This document shows positions 25,587-36,920 of a DNA stretch of 64,000 nt, piece by piece. The notes beneath the pieces were generated by a model, which was not told where the DNA came from, made no database searches, and saw nothing but the letters and a program-made list of their open reading frames with translations. Source of the DNA: Penelope pileata (lineage: Eukaryota > Chordata > Aves > Galliformes > Cracidae); assembly GCA_013396635.1 (NCBI GenBank), contig WBMW01005031.1, positions 248,001-312,000 of the forward strand, read 5' to 3'. Made by a program: the position numbers and the translations under genes. The number at the start of each line of letters is the position of its first letter. The stretch's first letter is position 1.

Positions 25587-26005
25587 GCACCGCCCAAAAA
25601 TCAAACCATGTTTCTGAGAGTTGTCCAAGCACTCCTTGAACTCCAGCAGCGTGGGGCCATGACCACTGCCCTGGGGATGCTGTTTCATGCTCACCACCCT
25701 CTGGTGCAGAGCCTTTTCCTAGCCCCCACCTGACCCTCCCCTGACACAGCTCCATGCTGTTCCCTCAGGTCCTGTCGCAGTCACCAGAGAGCAGAGCTCA
25801 GCGCTGCCCCTCCGCTCCCTGTGAGGAGCTGTAGGCCACCATGAGGACTCCCCTCAGCCTCCTCTGCTTTGGGCTGAACAAACCAAGGGACCTCAGCTGC
25901 TCCACATACGTCTTACACACTTGTCCTTTCATCATCTTTGTTGCCCTCCTTTGGATACTCTCTAATAGTTTTAGGTCCAAAATGGCACACAGTATTCTTT
26001 GTGAA
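25587..26005 (-). mobile_element. CR1 LINE fragment lacking its 3' end
   Basis: Reverse-inserted CR1 piece that starts abruptly at the block equivalent to ACCACCCAAAAATC and continues through CTCCTTGAACTCCAGCAG, ACACAGCTCCATGC, TGTGAGGAGCTGTAGG and CCTCCTTTGGATACTCTC. The last 75 or so bases of CR1, with the GTTGGAA block and the ATTCTATG octamers, are missing, although CR1 is normally complete at its 3' end. A later deletion or rearrangement is therefore implied. Near 25980 part of the element is also skipped before CACACAGTATTC. It includes decayed codons for the ORF2 C-terminus (SLGLFSPKQRRLRG is readable on the - strand). Same subfamily as the copy at 12612. Confidence 0.88.
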
Positions 26006-26369
26006 AGTGCTTTGACACTGAAGTGCCATTTGGAGGGATGCAGCACAGGTCTTTGCCCCGTCCTCTGTTGCTGCCACCTCTGAGCTTTCATATTTTCACA
26101 CCTCCATCCCAGCGGGGAAGCAAACATGCAGCAGTTCAGGTGCATCCCTGAGAAATCCCACAAAATCCCACTTTTGCCCTTCTCAGACTTTCCAAATGGA
26201 AGCCTGTTTTCTGGTTTATGGTGACTTTGTGTCCTGTGCAACAGCACAAGTAGAAGCAGCACAGCTGAGTGTGGCCAGGGGGTTGTGCAGCCACAGCCCT
26301 GCCGCATCCCACCCCGCGGTGCTGTGCCCAGGTACGTCTGATGCTGCCCACACTCAGGCACATGTTTAA

Positions 26370-26790
26370 TGCCAAATCAAGTGAGCAGTTAGACTTGGCC
26401 TATTTGGAGTGCAATAGCCTCAATTTAGCTTTATGATTGAGGGCTGTGTTATTTGCTGGCAATTAGCATGCTAACTGCCATGCTGAAATGCCACAGAAAT
26501 ACCAGTTGTTGCTGGAGATGTCTGCCTGGCTTTTGTCTGTTGGGGTGGTAATGAGGTGATTAAAGCACCTGGCATCCTGTGCTGGACCCTGCTTTTCCTT
26601 CCTGTTCAGTGACATATCGTTTAGTGGCTCACTTATTCAATGCCTGTTTTTTGCTGTTACTATTTGAGTTACTCTGCCATTACTCTGTGCAACTGGGACA
26701 GTGACTTTATTGAGATGTATTCCAGGCAATATTTTCAATATAAATATTTATGGGTAGAATTTTCAAGTATTATCTAGGAGCACAAATCCT
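26370..26790. promoter_or_regulatory. Candidate conserved non-coding element with palindrome (inference)
   Basis: Repeat-free block with CAATTTAGCTTTATGATTGA, GCAATTAGCATGC, GGTGATTAAAGCACC and CAATATAAATATTTATGG. It contains a 24-bp palindrome with one mismatched pair (26457-26480). The mixture of homeodomain-like, TTTATG/Hox-like and NFI half-site-like words is typical of developmental enhancers. Conservation is not demonstrated here. Confidence 0.3.
26457..26480. repeat. 24-bp imperfect palindrome
   Basis: Eleven of twelve base pairs match; the centre TTAGCATGCTAA is perfect, and the outer arms TGGCA and TGCCA flank one a/c mismatch (26462 against 26475). TGGCA/TGCCA are NFI-type half-sites, so a dimer-binding site is possible. 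Confidence 0.75.
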
Positions 26791-27251
26791 GCTGAATGTC
26801 AGTGTGATTCATATTCCTATAAGAACATTGGGAAATACAGCTCTGTGCGTTAATAATGACAAAAACTGGCTACTGCTCGGGTTCAAGTAGGTGACAGGTT
26901 AATATGAGCTCCCTGTAAAAACACCTTCAGCCCCAGCCTGGGCTGTATGGGCATTTAGCTAGGAATAAAGTAGATTTTGAATTCTAAATTCTGAAGTTGC
27001 ATAGTAGCATTTTGAAAAGAAAAGAAGCATTATTATTCCTAGTTTTTATTCAGTACAAAGCCCTACTGCTTTTGAGATTTTTTCTAAAGCTTTCTTTTTA
27101 GTGCAAGATGCTACTACTTTTTTAAGCCTTTAAGCTTTCTTTTCAAATGGTCTCATGATTGCTGTATTCTAACTAGGAAGAAAAGTGTTTGCAAATCAAA
27201 AAAAGAGGTATGCATGATGGTTGCTCACAGCAGAAGGCTGGGAAAGGAGGG

Positions 27252-27269
27252 GAGAAAGAAAGAAAGAAG
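27252..27269 (+). repeat. (GAAA)n short microsatellite
   Basis: About four GAAA units within a purine-rich stretch that begins GGAAAGGAGGGGAG. Short, with no transposon attached. Confidence 0.8.
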
Positions 27270-27289
27270 TGTTTTTCCTGTCTCACTGT

Positions 27290-27510
27290 TTGAATAATAA
27301 AATGTTCATTAATAGGATCATATTATAGAATTGTAATTCTAACCTTTTCAAAGGGTTTCTGTCATTGCAGATCTTGCAGCTGCTGCAATTACAGTATAGC
27401 ATAAACATTTTGCTGGAGAGTTTGATTTAATCATATGAATACTTTTAGTAAGGTCAGTGTTACGGTACAGGCAGTTGCTCTAATTACAGTTTTGTTTTTG
27501 ATGCTGGGCC
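27290..27510. promoter_or_regulatory. Candidate conserved non-coding element (inference)
   Basis: AT-rich, CpG-poor block with TTCATTAATAGG, TAGAATTGTAATTCTA, GCTGCAATTACAG, TTTAATCATATG and TCTAATTACAG spread over about 200 bp. It lies some 500 bp from the block at 26370. Texture only; no conservation evidence is available. Confidence 0.25.
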
Positions 27511-29339
27511 TGACTGATCTTATGCAAAATCTCTCATGTGCTGTATCAGTGTTAGAGGCAACACTCACTGCTAAGACATAACAAATCTAGAATCCAGTTT
27601 TATCTCTGGGAGACTCTGCTTGCTTGTGTTTTCCCTCTCTGTTTTGTTCCCCTAGTGGGTAAGTCCTCACGTGCCCAGTCAGGCAATAGGGTTGTTGGGT
27701 CAGGGGTGAGAGTACCGTGTTGTACGCTGCCACACATGCAGTAAGACTCAACCTAATGGCACATCCCACATGCTGCCTCCCTCCTGCACTGTGACTCCAT
27801 GTGCCAGATGCAATTGCTTGGTGGATCTGGGTTAGCAGCTGTATTTCATGCAAAGGGGCAACAAAGCTGAAGAAAAACATGGCTCTGTCCTGCTCATGGG
27901 TGAGGAAAGGCCAAGTGTCTGGTAGGAGTCAGCTCTGTGAATCTTGAAGCATTAGGAGTAAGATTTTGACAGATCTTCACTGGCATACAGGCATGATGAT
28001 GTGCTTCGAGTCTTTGAGTCTTCCCCTCTGTCCCATACCTCCTTTGCAATACTGTCCACTCTCCTACAAGTGCTGATGTAGGTAGGGGACTGACAAATAT
28101 CTAAGTCCGTTGCAGGTTACAATGAATGCATTACATCAGACTGACCTCACAACATTACCTGCAAGTTTTTACCCCTTTTCGGTTATCTTTCTCTTTGTAG
28201 AGATTTCCTGGTATCTGTAACAGAACTATTTTTTTGGTCTCAACTCAGAATAGTTCTTTCCAGGAAGATTTTGCAGTGGAGTGAAAATGCAGGAAGTAGA
28301 ATGTATTTGTGAGGAGCAAGTTGTGCTAGACAAATTGTTTTTCCTTTTCTTTTCCCTATATAATTACAAGATTGGATGGCATTGGAAGCAGTACAAGCAG
28401 GATTGCTGATGTGTCAGTATAGACTGTATGTTCTAGAGACAAAGTGAAGGAGAGCTTGTGGGGAAGAAAGGGTGTAGGTGTTGGGACATGCTGTGCCACA
28501 TCTGCTTCATGTCATATCTCCTTGATGATGTGTACTGTGCTTGGCAGTGCTAATGGAAGGAGGCAAACAACTCATTTAGCATCCCTTTCTCATCCACTCA
28601 TCACATCCCTAGCAGAAAACCCCTGTGAAAGCCATCTAGTTGCCCCATCATCAAATTGTGTGTCTGCATGTTATAGGTACATCTTTCCACTTAAGGACTC
28701 GTCTGTACAGTGTATTTCCTACTTGTTCTTCCACAACATGGCATCTTGTTTTAAAGGTATCAATCAACTGGTCTTCTGACTTTTTCCTCAGGAGACTATT
28801 TCAGTCTTGTGCTAAAGAAAGCAGCATTAGAATTTTTTCTCCAATAGTCAGCAAAATTTTTCCTCTGTTAAGCCAGGAAACAGTGCTATGGGAGAGGGAT
28901 TGTAACAGATGAGAAGGAAAGGATGAAATGAGGGGGAAAAAGCAAAGAAATGAGAAAGAAAAAGAACATGAAGGAAGAGATATTGATAATTTTCTGGACG
29001 TCTGAGACCCTTGTGAAATTAAGCAGTTCATATTTTTTTCCTGTATCCTCTACTTTTCATAGAAGCAGGAAAGAAGAAGATGTTCTCCAATTAATAAAAG
29101 GAAATTAAAAATCTACCGAGGTTCTTTTCCAGTGCTTAAGAACTCTAAAGTGTGAACATCGAAAAGGGAAATGGGTTAATTACCAGGGCTGGCATTTCTG
29201 TAGGTACCTAAAGTACTTTGGTGCTGAGCTCTCCCTAAAGCCCTGGCAGAGCAGAGCAGCAAGCTGCATAAGCTCTTTTTGAAAATCCTCTTCTTAAAGA
29301 TTGTATTAAAGCAGAGGTGGGAAGCAGAAGGCAGATGCA

Positions 29340-29520
29340 GTGGTACAGATATCCATGTGGTGATTAGTCCGGAGGCTGGCAGAAGTAATAATTGATCATT
29401 TGTTCTGCAGCTTTGTCTATGAGCTGCGTGTTTATGTCATGGCCTCACTGGGCAAACACATGCAGAAAAGAAAGTCTCAAGGATCTTGCTGGAATGTTTC
29501 ATTCATTGCATTAATTTTTA
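29340..29520. promoter_or_regulatory. Candidate conserved non-coding element (inference)
   Basis: Contains GGTGATTAGTCC, AGTAATAATTGATCATTTG, GTTTATGTCATGG and TTCATTGCATTAATTTT within 180 bp and matches no repeat. Suggestive of an enhancer; not tested. Confidence 0.2.
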
Positions 29521-30491
29521 CTCAAAGACTTTTTTTCCCTTGGGGATGGAAGACTTAAGATATGGTTCTAAGTAGTGTGTGGAGCTGAGCCAAGAAGCTG
29601 TCCCTAAAATTTACAGCAGAGTTGGACTAAACCCGTTGTGCCATTTGGAAAATCGCCACTGACACTCAGATAGGTTTGCCCCATGGTAAAAACCTTTTAC
29701 TTCCTAATGATTGAATTGTCCTTTTGGGTTTACCCTAAAGGGTAAACATACCCCACAGTGCTATTCAGTACTGCAAGTGTAAGGCAGGAGGGAGACAGAA
29801 CCAAGCAACTTCAAGAAATATGAAGCACTGTGGCCTTTTGTATAAAATAAAGCTGTGAGCAATGTTTGGCTCATAGAAGCTGGTTCTGCCCTTCAGGTTT
29901 GGACACATCAATGCAAGAGCTTAGATTTCAGAGCAGTGCTGGCAACTGAGTTACTGCTCAGGACTGGGAGCTGCAGCTGTCCCTGTTTAGGGACCGTAAA
30001 ATCTTCAGAAAGGCTTAAAACATCCACCAGGAGAATGACGGTTTGAAAACAATATCAGGAGGATTTAAAGTCCAGATAATGCTGTTGCTTCCCTCTGCAT
30101 TCGCTGTCGTCCTCAGAACAACTATGCTTGATAGCTCCCCACAGGCAGGATGGCTTTGAAAAGCCAAGCAGCATGGTTTTGTAGTGCCAGCATTCCTGGT
30201 GGGTTCAAGGACCCCTGCTTCAGCTGGTATTGTGGGGACTACGAGAGCTTGCTTGTCTGGATAAATGTGAGGTCAATGGTCTTTTGCTTTGCTATTGTTA
30301 GAGCCATGCTCTGTACTCCTCTCCTGTCAAACTGCCACAGGTGCTGGGATGTCTTAAAAGCTACCTTGCTGCATATGGAGATCAGACAAATGGACATGAC
30401 CAACTCAGATCTTTCTGGCTCCAACAACAGAGTCCAAGCTGATGTGTGACTGGAGCTGGAAGGCTGGCAGATCGAGTCCATGAACAGCTCT

Positions 30492-30973
30492 TGAGTCATG
30501 GGATGAGTCTTACAATTTCTTATGCTGCCAACTTTTGCCTTTTTGCTTGTCTTATTTGTGCCCTAATTCTTGACAATTTCACCCTTCACATGGGCAGGTA
30601 GGAGCATCCGCTGAGCCTTGCTGGTAGAAGTCTTTTCTAAACTAGTGTACATTTCCCATGGTATCCTGGTGAGTCAGACTTCTTCCAGAAGAGGACTGTG
30701 CTCGCAAAACTTCACCCAGCACTCTGTGCAGAAGGGTAGACCCTTCCTCCTTTCCACAATTTTACAGTTCACCATGCCGTAGTGAACACACTGGGGCTGA
30801 GTCACAGCATTAACAATGTCAGTTCCTAGTTTTGATCAGGTGGATCAAGTGCCAACCTCAGAAATAAGCCATCGTCAAAGAAGGCAAAACATAGGGCTGT
30901 TTATTTTCTTTTGTGATTAGCTCCATTCTCTTTGTGTTCTAGACAAACAACATCCCCACTGTTCTCTGACTCA
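30492..30973. promoter_or_regulatory. Cluster of four AP-1-type sites
   Basis: Exact TGASTCA heptamers at 30492-30498, 30670-30676, 30798-30804 and 30967-30973: four in 482 bp against about one per 8 kb expected. The sequence between them is unique and not CR1-derived, so the repetition is not explained by a shared transposon. Enhancer activity is inference. Confidence 0.35.
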
Positions 30974-33900
30974 AAGCAATATATCCCCTTAGCATGTGGC
31001 GTGCCAAAATTAACCCCTTGGGCAACAAAGCGTCAGGGCACAAAGGGTTTGTTGAACAAAAACCAATTTATGCAGGATCAGACATCCAGACATGACAAAA
31101 AAAGTTGCTGTGTTTTTCAGCGATTGTGTAATCCTACTTTGAAGCTACCATATTGAGCCTATAAGATTAATGCATTTTTGTGTAAAAAAAGAAGATCCAT
31201 TTTAGAAATAGATGATTTTGCAATCAGGACAGCAGGTAAAACCAGAGCCAGATGTTCAGCAGATAAAAGTCAGTGTAGTCCCCTTCAAAAGCCCTAGTTA
31301 TGGCTACACCAAGCAAGAATCCAGCCCACAGTATACTAATCTTTAAAAACTGTCCAAATTTGAAGAAAATGATTCTTTAAGACCAAGCCTGACTTTCTTC
31401 ATTTTGTTAGAAGGTTCTTCATGTGGGAAGTAATGAGGTAAGCTTTGATACGTTTCAGTGTTGCTTCCAACTTATAAAGACGCTTAAGATGCAAGCTGAA
31501 GGGAGATTATTTTCATGATTTTTCTTCTTTAAAATGCTGGCAGAGCATCAGTGAGCAGCAGGACAAGCAGAATCAGTCCTCTCTGCCTTCATTGTTGCCT
31601 CAAGCTGAAAAGTCCTGTTGTGTTACTTTTTACATACTGCTCAGAGAGACCTTGAAGGGAAGTTGCTGAACACACTGTTCAGAAGTTTCTCTCTCCCCTT
31701 GTTTTTTATTTCCCTGTGCCTTGTTCTTCCTCATGAGATGGACTTTTTAAAATCTGACTGCCTTTCAGACTTGAAGAATTTCCCATTTTTCTAGAAATTA
31801 ATCCATCTTTCTGAATCCGTCTGTTGTCAGGTAATGTCTCCTTCCCGTTGCATTAGTGCAGATGTCCTCTGAGCATTCACAGAGCTTCTTGAGGATTGCA
31901 TGGCTACAATCATGAATACGAAGAGGAGAAGCCCTGTCTTCAAAAAGAAACAGCAAATTGCATGTTATTCTTTTGTGCTGGAAAATGGAAGGAGAAAGAT
32001 GGCTTGAGTGTATGTTACCTTACCCAGATGGACTAAGCAATCTCTTAAAGCCCTTTTTATCTCTATTTTCTCTTAGTCTGATAAACAAGTGCTGTGACAC
32101 ATGAGTAGACCTGTGCATTGTGTGTATATTTTACCACCATGTTCTCCTGCATGGCCTTTCCTTTAAGGTCTCCCTCTTCTTTTTCCTGAACACAGACTTT
32201 CTGTTGGGAAAGAAGGAGGAATAAATCTTTTTCAACTCTGTCCTTCGTGTTGGTACCATTCCCTCTCCTCTCTCGCTAATTGAACTTGAAATGGCTGGTG
32301 AGAAAAGGCAAGACATTAAATTAGGAGGTCTCATGCTTCAGTGAGCTGCCCTGATCTGAAAGGGAGTGAAAATGCAGAGGCGTTTGTGTTCAGAGATGAT
32401 GAACCTGATATGGAAGCATCGTTTCGGTGTTTTGCAGGTCATGCCTCAGAAAAGTCTAAAAAATGAGTTGATCAAATGGATGAGCTTTCTTCATAGTGAA
32501 GGAGCCTTTAAGCAAGAGTTTTTGAGAGGTGTGTTGAGGGCCCCAGGGAAGAGCTCAGTAAGTCAAATATTGACATCTCTGTTCATTACTTGGCACTTAT
32601 ACTTTGCAACACTTACTCATGTGCAAAGCTGGGACCTGTTGTGCTTGGTGCAGAATAGAGCAAGGAAAATTGAAAATTGTCTTTGCAAAGACATTGAGGT
32701 TGTAGTGAATAAGGAGTGTGCAAATGTGCCTGTAGGTTTGGGAGTAAGGAGTTTCACTGTGAAGGAATCAAAGAGAACAAGAACAGCTTTAATTTATTAA
32801 AATGAATTGATGAGATATGCTCTTGGGATGAATGGTGAGGGTTCATTTCAATAGACAGAAGGAGATGTGGTGGTCCAGAACTTTCGACTGTAGTATAAAC
32901 TCAGAAGGATGTAGGCTTTGCTGTTAATTTTGCATTGCAGCAAGCATTTTTGGTTCTAGAAGTCAAGCAACTTCTCCTGTCCCAGAAGTGGGGATTATTT
33001 AAGAAGTGGACACCAAAAGTATATGCACAGATAACATTGCATGTAGTAGCATATCTGGCATTTATGAGCTCTTCATGGAGGAGGCAGTTTTTCAGTGGGA
33101 TTTGGTGAGAATTTTCAGTTTTTGGGGTTGCTGCCAAGCTTAAAGCATCTTGAGAAGGATAATTGCACAGTGTGAAGGGAAGCAAGAGGTTCTGAGCAGA
33201 CAGAGAGACCAAAGAACGTGTCTCCTGCACTATGGGGGGGAAAGATATTTCACCTGAAAAAGAAGGGTGACATGTGAGAAATGTTTGTAGTCAGCTTGTG
33301 AGAACAGGAACAGGAAGAAGCTATGTGACCAGGGAGAGAAATCAGTCTGCGATAAGGCCTCTGAATGTGCAATAGGAAAAAAAGGCTATAAAGATGAAAA
33401 AACAACAGTAAGCAACGATATTAGAGAAACCAGGGTGCTGGAAACTCACAGTGCAGATATCTTTACAGGTGTTTCCACCCAAAGAAGAGCAATGAGACTC
33501 TTTAGAAGATAACATGCTGACATCTTGCTGGAAAAGCTAAGTTGCTATATGTAGTCTCTGGATGTGGAGGAACCATTGCTTAGGCAGATGTGAACTAGAA
33601 AGGGCAGACAATTTGAATTTCATAGGTGTTGGTGCTACATCCATTGTCTGTGTCTCCAGGGATTTTGAAATACTGGGTACAGTCTTTGGCATGAGTGAAT
33701 TATGAAAATGGCACACTTGAATACCAATACTGACACGTGACCTCACGGTCTCCTTACTGTGGGTAAGGAGAGGCCAATAAGCCCATGTGTCTGTGTGATG
33801 GGTTGCTGTTGTTTATTCCAGTGTAAATCATCCTGTTCTTTTAGTACCTCCACTGTTGGTTTTGCCTGGCAGCTTAGCTTTGTTTTGTTCCCCTAGGCTT

Positions 33901-36149
33901 CTGTACTGTTGTCTGCATCATTTTCCCTCAGCAGCAGGTTTTGCCACTAAGCAATTCCCCAAATCGAAATCCATAACCCTTTTGGGGAAGGGGCAGGAAT
34001 AGAAAGTCAGATACAATATGTGCATTTAAAGGCTACGGTAGTATGTGAGAGAACTTCTAGACAAAGCTACATCAGAAGAAGCAAAGACAGGAGGCTACAA
34101 ACTGGCATTTCTCCCATGCCAAGAGACTTGCTAACAAGTCGCAGGTGGTCACAGCAGGAGCATGAGAAGAGCATGATTATGATGGGATGTGGTGATAGCT
34201 TGTGTGCACTTGCACATTTCCCCTACTTGTTTTTCCCAGCAGTTCAGCAAGTATTTTACACAGCTTTCTATTTTGTCCAGGTAGAGTGCAAATTGGGAAT
34301 TACCAGAGTGCAAAGCCCATTTTGATTGCTTGACTGGGCTTCACCCTCCTACTGTCCTTTACTTTGAACTTGGTCTAATATGCCCAGGGGATGCTGGCCT
34401 AGCTGCAGTAATCCTTTCTCATGGCACAGAACCACTGAGGTGAGTCATGAGGGTGTTCAGTGAAGATCACTGATCTGAGAGTGCTCCCTTCGAACTGTAA
34501 ATGCTCCAAACTGCCGGCTTCCTTCCGCTCAGGAGAAAAGAAGAAAAAAAGAAGGTGTTTTTCATGTGAAAAATGACCTAGCGGCTATGCCCCCTATTAG
34601 ATGCTTGCTGCCCATTGGTGCTGGTCACATGAGAAAGAGGGCTATGGCTGTACGTTGAGCAAAAGTTTCTCTAGTGCTGTTGGATATTCCACAAGGAGAG
34701 AGAGGAATCTTCTTCAGCTCCACATATGGACATTCAGAAGCATGAAATGGAGTCTTGAATGCAAATGGGTCCTCAAGGGTTTAATACAGCATAAATCTCT
34801 AAGTACTTGTTCTGCAAGGAAAGTGCATCAGTGTGTGCAGAATCCCTGCACAAAGTCCCCTGACTTGCTTGCGTGGAATGAGAAGAAGATTCTGTCCTAT
34901 ATATTGCTCATAAAACTGACCAAATTTCATCTTCAAAGGACTTGTTTGGTGGCTTTGGCCAGGAGAAGGACATTTGCCACTATCAGTTCTGTACTCCTGG
35001 AGGGACTGGATCTCCAGACTGGTGCGAAGGTGGAAGTGTGTTAAATTGCAGAGGAGCCTGAGGTAGAGAGGCAGCTGGACCACGGGTCTGGAGGGAAGGG
35101 TCCCCATTCAGACTTAGTAAGTGACTGGGAAGGGGGGTAGACCGAATCCATGGCTCTGACTCTCTCTGTTAACTCTTGGATGTCCATGCTCTGTATCTGG
35201 GCTGTGGACTGCTTGTGTCACAAAGGAAGAGTTTGCTTGGATCTGGTAGGTCTACTCAATTTCATAAATCCAGAAATTCTGCTTCTTAGACTAACTCAGC
35301 TTCTAACACATAACAAGACCAATAAATAAACACTTTAGGCTCACATCTGAGTCTCTCTGCATCTTATTTCCAAAACAGGAGTGCAGCCAGGGCCGCTCTG
35401 CATTTAATGTTGGTTTTAGCTGTGTTTTAGCATAACTAGCTGTGCAGGATCTGAGGTGATTTCCCTCAGAAGCTGTGCCTCTACATCTGCTCCCCAGAGC
35501 TTGGCTTGAAAAACCTCTTGGTTGCTGTGTGCTGTGGTGTGAAGGCAAGGAGTGAGCTTTTGTGTTGGCCCTAACCTGATCCCACACATCTGAGTGTTAG
35601 GGTATGTTGTAGAGAGTCTCTAACCATTCAGTAGGAACAAGCAGGACCCAGTGAAGTGAAGAAACCTGGCAAAACTGATCCTTTGTGGAGACCACATCGG
35701 ATTTCCGAACTTCTTTTAAAATAAGCATTGGATTTCCCATTATCTATGATACTCCAGCTCACTCAAAGACTATGAGTAACAAAATGATGTTCTTTAGGTT
35801 TGATGTCCAACACCAGCTCAGTCAGGGTACCATTTTAGACTCAACCTGAGCCTTGTGAAAGTGACTAAGATACAAAGCTTCCACAGTTTCTGCTGCTCAG
35901 GTTTGTGGCTGAGCTGCACTTTTGAAAATGAGGCCAAGCTGAGCTAAAAAGAAAAGCAGCCAAACCTTCAGCAACTTTTAAAATATCTCCATATTAATCT
36001 CTTTGCACTCGATTTCTTCAGAAGCTAATGAGGTTAGTATCCTCAAGGAGTGTTGTGATACTTCATAGTGGCAATGCTCTGAGATACTTAAATGGAAAAT
36101 GCTAGAGAAATGGTCAGTTGTGTAATTTTTCTAAAAGAGGGAAACAAGG

Positions 36150-36500
36150 AGGAAAATTACAGTGTAAGTGTGCCCTGACAGGGGTGGGAAATAATCCTTT
36201 CCTGCGTAATGATTGAGCCGCCTGTTAGATATGGTGTAGAAATGCTTATTAGAAATACATTTCAAAAGACTTCTCATTTGGATTGTTTTGCAATATAAAG
36301 AACTTGATAAGCTGTTAAATGAATAAAGAATATTCTGCACGGGCTTCACTAATTATGCCTAACTGTAAGTTTTAACTGAGCAAGGAGCTCCATCTGCTTC
36401 AACATTACGATTTATGACACTGTAGCTTGGCATCCTCCGAGTGCCTCAGAACAGCGAAATGCAGTAGCATATGTAAATACTTCCTAATTATGCATAGCAA
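36150..36500. promoter_or_regulatory. Candidate conserved non-coding element (inference)
   Basis: Holds TGCGTAATGATTGAGC, CACTAATTATGCCTAAC, CATTACGATTTATGAC and CCTAATTATGCATAGC, a dense series of homeodomain and POU-like words in unique sequence. Together with the block at 36780 it is the most enhancer-like part of the window by eye. Confidence 0.3.
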
Positions 36501-36779
36501 TAGGAATTCACAGATGGGTAACACAGTCATCTACCAAAGACCTGCTACCTATAAATCCTCCTTGAAACAGTCTTGTATTGCAATGGATTCTGGTAGTTTT
36601 GGGAATGGATTGTAAAGATTCCATTATCTAAATTGGGTTTCAGGCATGGGTGGGCTGGAGCTTGCTTTTACAGGAGGATGTATTGCAGACAATGGCAAGA
36701 AGTACTGAACAGCAATGCAGAATACTGCTGCTACCCTATTGCTGCAAAGCAATGTTTGCTTTGTGGTGATGGAAATAGG

Positions 36780-36920
36780 AATTTACGCAGATGCAATAGT
36801 GCTGTGCTTAGAGAAAGAAGCCAATTTAATGGGCCCATTCCTTTCTCCTGCAATAAGACGAAATGCCAATGAGTTTAGCACTCAGTTGGCTGTCAGATAT
36901 TCTTGAGATAATTAGGGGTG
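36780..36920. promoter_or_regulatory. Candidate conserved non-coding element (inference)
   Basis: Unique block with GCCAATTTAATGGGCCC, TGCAATAAGACGAAATGCC and GAGATAATTAGGGG. A 63-codon frame (36715-36906 +) runs through it, but the residues show no domain and the frame is not better than chance. An enhancer is the likelier reading. Confidence 0.3.

Noticed and set aside
25798..26361. 187-codon open frame on the - strand
   Set aside because: Its C-terminal half is decayed CR1 ORF2 and its N-terminal half is unrelated flanking DNA. Not a gene.
27326..27341. Small palindrome TAGAATTGTAATTCTA
   Set aside because: Seven-base arms are expected many times by chance.
29728..29747. Inverted repeat with perfect 9-bp arms (GTTTACCCT / AGGGTAAAC) and a 2-nt centre
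   Set aside because: Two or so such structures are expected by chance in 64 kb, and nothing else marks the site.
32366..32800. 144-codon frame on the + strand
   Set aside because: No recognisable domain, no splice context, and the length is compatible with chance.
34601..35044. 147-codon frame on the + strand
   Set aside because: No recognisable domain, and another frame (34799-35107) on the opposite strand overlaps it. Length compatible with chance.
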